Source: Tragulus kanchil (lineage: Eukaryota; Chordata; Mammalia; Artiodactyla; Tragulidae). Taken from it: a stretch of 64,000 nt of DNA. Positions 57,749-64,000 of this stretch are shown one piece after another. The position numbers and the translations under genes are program-made. Every line of letters begins with the position of its first letter. Within the stretch, counting starts at the first letter, position 1. The stretch covers positions 4,497,501-4,561,500 of the forward strand of contig JAIOJX010000001.1 in NCBI GenBank assembly GCA_022376925.1. The letters run 5' to 3'. Under the pieces are notes generated by a model that was given only the letters and a program-made list of their open reading frames with translations, was not told the origin of the DNA and made no database searches.

Positions 57749-58852
57749 CGTCTGAATTACTAGTTTTGAATCATTTTAAATCAAAGCTGACCGAGTTTCA
57801 TATCACACTCTACAACTTAGTTTCTTGTCTGGGTAACGTAAAACGCCTGGAAACTTTATGTTTAAACCTTTCATGTTCATAAAACAAGCTGAATGAAAAT
57901 GTGGCTGATTTGAATAAGTCCCCCCCCCGCCCCCCACTGTTCTTTGTCTGGTCGTCAGCAAATACGAGGTGAGAGCAGTAAGACCGTGAGACAAGAAGTG
58001 AATGCAGTTCCAGTCTGCAATATATTCGAGGAGCTCCAGGGTCCTAAAAAAAGCTTCCTATTCCAAGAGAAAATTTGGGTAAAATAGTGTCAGGAGGGGC
58101 ACCCTTCTTCCTGCATCCTTAATCTCAGAAAGCCTTCACCTGAGGGACGCCCTTGGGCCCAGAGCAGTTGGGTGAGGGCCCTGCAGCCACGGAGCCCCCA
58201 TCCCAGGTCGCCGGCTCTGCAGCGCCAGCGCCTGCCCCCAAGCGTCCCTTCTCCCCACTGGCGCCTCTCGCCCAGCGAGGCCGCCTTTCTCCTCAGCATC
58301 GCAGCATTGACAGGCCACTGAGCCAAGACAGGGCTTGTCTGCAGTCCTCGGCTGGCCCCTGAGGAAGCCAGGAGGCTATCTGAGAGATGCCTGACTCCAG
58401 ACCCTTGCTTTTGGCTTCGGTGGCCCAAGGAAAAGCCCCTAAGAGCTCAGTCTATATTTTTTTCTTTTTTCTTATCAGTCTTGAGTTTAAAAATCCTTGA
58501 GGCCCCTCTGAGAGGGCACTGGAGGCAGAGGAAGGCACCTGTTTGGTTTTGCAGATACAAGTTCATTTGGCAAACTTTGCCTCCCTCCCCTGCCTTCAGA
58601 GCCCCAGCTCTATCATTTCCACTCCCAGCCTTGGCTGAGGACCCAAATCTCAAGAAACAAAGAAGCTATTGAGGTGCAAATATCCTTAATGAATAAAGAA
58701 AAGAGAGTCAGTGCTCTAAACCATTTCTCCTCAGGCCAGCACAGCAGCCCACAGGCCTGCAAGGGATGCAGGTGCTCAAAAACTTGTCTTCAGAATCCCA
58801 CATGGAACCAGTATCAGTCAGGAGGAATTGACTAGAAAATTACAAATTATTA
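57749..58852. other. Unique non-coding DNA
   Basis: No gene or named repeat. A C-run lies at about 57,920-57,936. Confidence 0.45.
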
Positions 58853-59066
58853 CCCTGAGTGCTAACTTGCTTCTGTCGTGTTTGACTCTTTTGGACCCCA
58901 TGGATCATAGCCCACCAGGCTCCTCTGTCCGCGGGATTCTCCGGGCAAGAATACTGGAGTGGATTGCGGTTCCTTTCTCCAGGGGATCTTCCTGACCCAG
59001 GGATCAGCTCTGGTTCTCCAGCATGACAGACAGATTCTTCACCATCTGCGCCACCAGGGAAGCCCT
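58853..59066 (-). mobile_element. Bov-tA SINE
   Basis: A minus-strand copy: GACCCCATGGATCATAGCCC near 58,894, GCAAGAATACTGGAGTGGAT near 58,945 and the head CACCAGGGAAGCCCT at the right end. Confidence 0.9.
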
Positions 59067-59496
59067 AAGAGTGGCTGGTCAGGGTCCAGGTTGATTAGAA
59101 GCTGCACTGGGCTTGAACTCTTGGTACTCCTCTAGTTTGGCTTAGAAAAAGGCTGTGGTGGAAAGAAAAAAAACCCAGGGTTAGGATTCAATTCCTCATC
59201 TGCCATTCTCTCTTCTCCAGAATCAAAGGTTTTGCAGAAGCCACATGACAGCAGCTAGCAATACTTTATCATCTCTCCTTCAAGGAACACAAAGGTCATA
59301 TAGAACACTAGTCGTGTAGAAGTGGAAGGCGGAACCGTCTATACACCGGGCTTGATGTACACGTGGTTGTGAGCTCCAGTGATCACGCCTTCGCTCACTC
59401 ACTCAGTGAGCACTGACCAAATCCTAGGGCATGGTCTGCAAGAAAGTCAGTGTCACTGGGCTGAAATCAAGCTGTTGACAACATTGTACTCCCTCT
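59067..59496. other. Unique non-coding DNA
   Basis: No gene or repeat recognised. Confidence 0.4.
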
Positions 59497-59802
59497 CTGC
59501 AGGCTCTAGAGGAGGAGCCTCCCTTGTCTCCTCCATTTTCTGGTGGCTCCAGATGTCCCTTGCCTCTTGGCCCTGTCTATCTGATTTCTGCCTCTTGTCT
59601 TTATGTGGTCTTCTCTATGTTTCTCCTCTTCTTAGGGTATTTGCCATTGAATTTAGGGCCCACCTAGATAAATCAGGATGCTATGATCTTGAAATCTTTA
59701 ATTTGATGGCATCTGCAAAGATCCTTGTCCCACAGGATCACATTCTTACGTTCCCTGGGGATGTATCTTTGGGGGTCACCGTTCAACACCCTATAGTATG
59801 AA
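59497..59802 (-). mobile_element. MLT1-type MaLR LTR
   Basis: Reverse-orientation MLT1 blocks: TGGTGGCTCCAGATGTCCCT, GAATTTAGGGCCCACCTAGA, GATGGCATCTGCAAAGATCC and TTCAACACCCTATAGTATGA. Ancient and non-coding. Confidence 0.75.
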
Positions 59803-59884
59803 TGAATGTTGGGAATATGGTCTTTAAGATGCTTTCCAGTGGGCTAAGTCTTCTCAGAGAGCAGAGAGAGTCCCTTGGGCAACA

Positions 59885-60196
59885 AGGAGATCAGACTAGT
59901 CAATCCTAAAGGAAATCAACCCTGAGTATTCATTGGAAATATTGGTGCTGAAGCTGAAATCCCAATACTTTGGCCACCTGATGCGAAGATTCGACTCATT
60001 GGAAAAAGACTGTGATGCTGAGAAAGACTGAGGGCAGGTGGAGAAGAGGGCGGCAGAGGCTAAGATGGTTGGATGGCATCATCGACTCAATGGAGATGAG
60101 TTTGAGCAAGCTCTGGGAGATGGTAAGGACAGGGAAGCGTGCTGTGCTGCAGTCCATGAGTCACAAAGAGTTGGGCACGACTGAGCGCCTGTCCAG
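59885..60196 (+). mobile_element. BovB (RTE) LINE 3' end
   Basis: A 5'-truncated copy of the last part of the BovB ORF: AATACTTTGGCCACCTGATG at 59,966, a GAGAAGAGGGCGGCAGAGGC-like segment, and TCACAAAGAGTTGGGCACGA near 60,161. A frameshift near 60,008 and missing bases make it inactive. Confidence 0.92.
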
Positions 60197-61102
60197 TCTT
60201 CCCAGAGCTTGCTACCACTGCAATGGTGTTCCACCAGGCACTCTTGCTTCAGGGCTGGTGTGTAGTTGGTAATCTCCAGTGGGTTAGATTCTGGAAAGTG
60301 AATTTCCTCTGCATTGGTTATTTTTCTCTCAACCACAAAACTTCCTGGGGGCAGAGGTGGTAGAAGAGAGAGAAACAAAAGAAAAATGTCCCAGGCCACC
60401 AGAGCTGTTTTCTTCGGGGCCAGCTTGTCTTCAGCCTTGCTCTGAGCTTTTGATGGCCCCCCTGGCACCCGTGAGCTGCTGTGTGAGCTGCCCAGTCGGG
60501 CCCTGCAGTCTCTGCCCCTGCTCTTGTGCTCACACTCACGCCTAGCCAAGCCTGACCCCTTCTCCCCAGAATCTCCTGCCCTCCTCTGCTCCCAGGCTCC
60601 TGTTCACTTCTTCATCTAGGCTACTTTTCCACACGTGCCCACCTTCTTTCCATCTTCCCAGGCTTGGCTCCAACACCACCACTTTCTAGAGGTCTTCCCA
60701 GCCTCACAGAGATGAGAATGACTCTCCTTCTGTTCTAGTCCCTTCCCAATGGCCCATATCAAAATTATGATTGGCCTTGTGCCTCTCTCAACTAGCCAGG
60801 AGTCCCCTTCTCCCTCTTACAGGATAGAGTTGAACTTGCCCTTGGGTCCTTAATATTTCACATACAGTAAACTATGTGTCCATCTTATGGCTTCCTCCAG
60901 TGCTTAGTTGGAAAGGAAATTAATCAATTCAAGAGAGGCAGAATGGTGAGAAAACCAGCTGAGAAAGGCAGGATCTGGAGACACCCACAGTAGTAGATGG
61001 CCTCCACGAGGCTGCCCCAGCCTCTCCTGCCGCCCCTAATGTGGACTCTCCCAGTGCCTCCCTCGTCTACTCAGTGAAGGTCCACCGGTGTTTTGGGCCA
61101 GC
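60197..61102. other. Unique DNA and ancient repeat remnant
   Basis: No gene. The part at about 60,540-60,900 resembles the same unnamed ancient repeat as at 29.7 kb (short CTCCAACACCACCACTTTCT-type segments). Confidence 0.4.
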
Positions 61103-61586
61103 TGTTAGGGGAAACACACTGACTGAAACTGCCCACTCTGGCCGGGCACCATAGTATCAGTTTGTATGAGTTATTTTATGACAGGAGGTCCTGGTAAGGA
61201 ACAGGGAGCTCATAAACCACCACTAACCAGAAGAACTCGAAACAGGTCAAATGGAGGCGCCACGTGTTTCACCATCTCCCAGAATCCTTCTCGCTGGCAT
61301 CCATCTTGGCTGAGCAATGCGTGTACCAGCAGGAAGAACCCAGAGTCAGAGTGGCTGGCCACACAGCCCAGAAACAAATCCCATCACCAGAAAACCTGCG
61401 ACCGAGAGCCACGTGGCAGAGCAGTCCTCCTGGGGTCCCTCCCCGCCCTCCTCTCCACCCAGACGCCTCTGCCCAATAAAGCCTCTTGCTTAGTCCGCAC
61501 GTCTGTCACTTCAGACACTTCACTTCTGCTGAGTGTTAGACAGGAGCCCCTTCTCAGGCCCTGGAGGGGTCCCCCTTCCTGCAACA
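61103..61586 (+). mobile_element. Probable solo LTR of an endogenous retrovirus
   Basis: About 485 bp beginning TGTTAGGGGAAACACACTGA and ending CCCCTTCCTGCAACA, so TG...CA termini are possible. An internal poly(A) signal lies in CCCAATAAAGCCTCTTGCTT (61,473-61,492), followed by a short R/U5-like region. No adjacent gag, pol or env-like sequence was seen, hence a solo LTR. I could not find a convincing target-site duplication, so the exact ends are uncertain. Confidence 0.7.
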
Positions 61587-62118
61587 CAAGGACTTGGGAT
61601 CCATTCTGTCAACACCTCAGATGAGTGTGGCTGATTCTGCCTCAACTTCTGCCAATGTCCCCCAAATCCTCTTCCAGGGTTGCTTTGAGCCAAGGTGAGT
61701 CTTCTTCCTTTCAGCTCCTCCAGTTCTTGGGAAAGTAGGACTCCCAGGCTCATGGCTAGATGTCAAACAAACCTCAACTGAAGAGCACGTCTGGAGTCTG
61801 TGCCCTGAACCTTCCTTCTCGGGATTATACAGTCCCCGGGCAGCCGTCCTGGGCTGCCCACACTCGCACCTGCCAGCTCAAGGACCTGGTGTCTGTGCCC
61901 ATAGCTTCTAGTCAACCCTCAGGCTCTTCACACTCTCTTGGGAACATCAGCTCCCGGATTCCACTCTGCCAGCACTGGGGTGTTGGAAGGAGATGGAGCA
62001 TGAAGTCTGACATCAGCGCTGGGTTTGTCCTAGATCTGCACTTCCCAGTTTGTGGTCCACTCTGACCTCAGTTCCCGGGAGCTCATTCATTCACCTGTCC
62101 AGCAAAATAACAACAACA
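61587..62118. other. Unique non-coding DNA
   Basis: No gene or named repeat. Confidence 0.4.
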
Positions 62119-62133
62119 AAAACATTTTGTGGA

Positions 62134-62408
62134 GGGCTTCCCTGGTGGTCCAGTGGGTAAGGACACCGCCTTGCAGTGCAAGGGGCGCCGGTTCGATCCC
62201 TGGCCTGGGAAGATCCCACGTGCTGCGGAGTGGCTGGACTGATGAGTCCAACTACCGGGCCGGAGCTCTGGAGCGCATGCGCCCAGCCGGTGCTGTGCAG
62301 CGACAGCAGCCACTGCAACGGGAGGCCCACACAGGTCAAAAGGAGAACAAAGATGGATGAAAATAAATAAATGAAAGACCAATAGCAGTGGCCAAAAAAA
62401 CCCAAAAC
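62134..62408 (+). mobile_element. CHR-type tRNA-Glu SINE, young subfamily
   Basis: A plus-strand copy: head GGCTTCCCTGGTGGTCCAGT, B box GGTTCGATCC near 62,190, GCGCATGCGC at 62,273-62,282 and an A-rich tail. The target-site duplication AAACATTTTGTGGA is at about 62,119 and 62,409. Confidence 0.93.
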
Positions 62409-62411
62409 AAA

Positions 62412-62500
62412 CATTTTGTGGAATACCTACCGTGTATCAGGCCTACTATGTGGTAGCCATTGGGATGCAGCAGTGAAAAGGACATTCTGATCTCAGGAGG
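62412..62500 (-). mobile_element. L2 LINE 3' remnant
   Basis: CATTTTGTGGAATACCTACC, then GTGTATCAGGCCTACTATGT and GGGATGCAGCAGTGAAAAGG, is the minus-strand L2 3' pattern. It is the site into which the SINE at 62,134 inserted. Confidence 0.65.
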
Positions 62501-63270
62501 CACTAACCGTGGGAATAATCGGAATAGGAGACCAAGGTTACCACGTTGCAGTCCCGTTCTGCTCTGTGATTACTGACCTCCTCACTGTGTCGCCCTCTCA
62601 AGCATCCTCTTATAAAACACATCAAAGAGCTGGGGGTAAAGAATTCTGGACTTGCAATAAAAACCCATTTTATTCTGCAAGAATTTCAATCAGAGGGATT
62701 TGTTTTCACTGCTGTGGGTGTATTTGGCGAAGATAATCAGCTGCTCCAAATGGACAGAACAGACGTGAACACCACGGAGCCCATCCTCAACAAAACAGAA
62801 AGCCAAAGTCGAGTTTCTCGAATCCCCAAATACAGTGTGTCCTCAATTTTAAGATGGTGTGATTGATAGGATGCAAATAATTGCATAATAGTTTCGCAGG
62901 GAGAAATAAAGAAGACACAAAACTGCAGTAAGTCACCCAAGGAGCATGATGAGCATCACAGCGTCAGCACGTGAAAAAGCAGGAAGCTCGACGTTCCAGC
63001 AACCCTAGCAGCAGCCCACTCCAGCCAGCCGAGGCCCTCGCCATCAGCCACAGGTGACACCTCCTCCGCCTCCTCTCGGGGTCCCAGCTCCCACCGCTAA
63101 TCCTGTCATCACCAAGAGTCCAACAGCTGCTAGTGACACTCTTCTGTCCCTCAGGAGTCCCGGCAGGACGAATCCTAAGCCTGGACTGCAACGGTAGCTG
63201 ACTTCAGAGAAGGGATGGTAAGAGAGAAATATGTAGGCAGTGAGTGGACAGGATTCGTTGCTGAGAGGCT
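62501..63270. other. Unique non-coding DNA
   Basis: No gene. The interval 62,640-62,930 is AT-rich with several A/T-type factor cores and no repeat signature, a weak candidate for a conserved noncoding element. Confidence 0.4.
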
Positions 63271-63289
63271 GTGGAGAGAAAAGGGGTGG

Positions 63290-63557
63290 GGGTTTCCCTG
63301 GTGGTCCAGTGGGTAAGGACACCGCCTTGCAGTCCAAGGTTCCATCCCTGGCTTGGGAAGATCCCACGTGATGCGGAGCAGCTGGACCGATATGTCCAGC
63401 TACCGAGCCGGAGCTCTGGAGCGCATGCGCCCAGAGCCGGTGCTCTGCAGTGAGAGAGGCCACTGCGACGGGAGGCCCACACGGGCCAAAGAACAAAGAT
63501 GGATGAAAATAGATGAATGAAAGATCAATAGAAGTGGCCAAAAAAAAAAAAAAAAAA
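63290..63557 (+). mobile_element. CHR-type tRNA-Glu SINE, young subfamily
   Basis: A plus-strand copy with a small deletion before the B box (CAGTCCAAGGTTCCATCCCT). It carries GCGCATGCGC at 63,421-63,430 and a pure poly(A) tail (about 63,540-63,556). GAGAGAAAAGGG flanks it (about 63,273 and 63,572) and is the likely target-site duplication. Confidence 0.93.
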
Positions 63558-63577
63558 GAGAGAGAGAGAGAGAGAGA
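63558..63577. repeat. (GA)n microsatellite
   Basis: About ten GA units directly follow the SINE poly(A) tail, merging with its target-site duplication. Confidence 0.95.
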
Positions 63578-63695
63578 AAAGGGCAGGGAGAGTCAGAGCA
63601 GGGCCCAGGTTTATGGTCAATGACTGAGATGTGGGCCCCAGGAGAGAAAAAACGGGTGTCAAATGGGCAGCCCCCTCAAGGGCTGCAACCACTAG

Positions 63696-63916
63696 TTGCT
63701 GTTGTTCAGTCTCTAAGTCATGTCCGACTCTGTGCGACCCCATGGACTATAGTCCACCAGGCTCCTCTGTCCATGGGATTCTCCAGGCAACAATACTGGG
63801 GTGGGTTGTTATTTCCTCCTTCAGGAGATCTTCCCGACCCAGGGATTGAACCCAGGTCTCCTTTATCTCTAGCACTGACAGGCAGTTTCTTTACCACTGA
63901 ACCACTTGGGAAGCCC
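63696..63916 (-). mobile_element. Bov-tA SINE
   Basis: A minus-strand, nearly complete copy: TGTCCGACTCTGTGCGACCC, CCATGGGATTCTCCAGGCAA, GACCCAGGGATTGAACCCAG and the head TTTACCACTGAACCACTTGG. Confidence 0.93.
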
Positions 63917-64000
63917 AGATCCACAGAGGGGTCCTGCTTTCCTCTTTCCTGTGAGGCCAGCTCTGGACCAGGGAGGCTCACAGGAGCTGGGTCAAGCTGG

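Noticed and set aside
1..64000. An undescribed multi-gene system (defence, biosynthetic or similar)
   Set aside because: No operon-like gene cluster, no recognisable enzymes and no bacterial or viral gene blocks exist here. The window is mammalian non-coding DNA with transposons and a CpG island.

Overview
This is vertebrate nuclear DNA from a ruminant (Cetartiodactyla, Ruminantia). The evidence is the repeat content: Bov-tA/Bov-A SINEs, BovB (RTE) LINE fragments, an artiodactyl-type L1 3' end, and several near-identical CHR-type tRNA-Glu SINEs. Pan-mammalian fossils (MIR, L2, MLT1/MLT2 and ERVL remnants) are also present. The exact species cannot be read from the sequence. The CHR-type SINE copies look younger than the Bov-tA copies, so a lineage in which this SINE amplified recently is likely.

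I found no protein-coding gene I can support. Open frames here are short, occur in all frames, lie inside transposons, or are stop-poor only because the DNA is very GC-rich. The main gene-like signal is a large CpG island at about 23.5-29.4 kb, probably a promoter or 5'-noncoding exon region. It contains a GC-rich minisatellite of about 43-bp units (27,985-28,455) and good splice-donor matches on the minus strand. The rest reads as intergenic or intronic DNA with a few candidate conserved noncoding elements.

The strongest structural signal is artificial in appearance. Twelve separate places carry a direct tandem duplication whose unit is always 1.07-1.15 kb (mean about 1.10 kb), although the duplicated sequences are unrelated to one another. 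Small deletions cluster at the tail of the first copy and the head of the second. That is what uncollapsed overlaps between neighbouring contigs with poor-quality ends would look like. Removing one copy of each leaves about 50.8 kb of true sequence, so elements listed inside these blocks appear twice.

Layout: 0-7 kb, unique DNA with duplications A and B, a young SINE and L1 pieces. 7-13 kb, a decayed L1 with a nested younger L1 3' end and duplication C. 13-21 kb, unique DNA plus a BovB fossil (17.6-19.3 kb). 21-29.4 kb, duplications D and E and the CpG island. 29.5-43 kb, unique DNA, MaLR/ERVL LTRs, MIRs, duplications F-H and an ERVL internal fossil. 43-56.5 kb, duplications I-L, two young SINE loci and a second GC-rich patch near 53.6-54.3 kb. 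56.5-64 kb, SINEs, a BovB tail, an MLT1-like LTR, a probable solo LTR and two more young SINEs.
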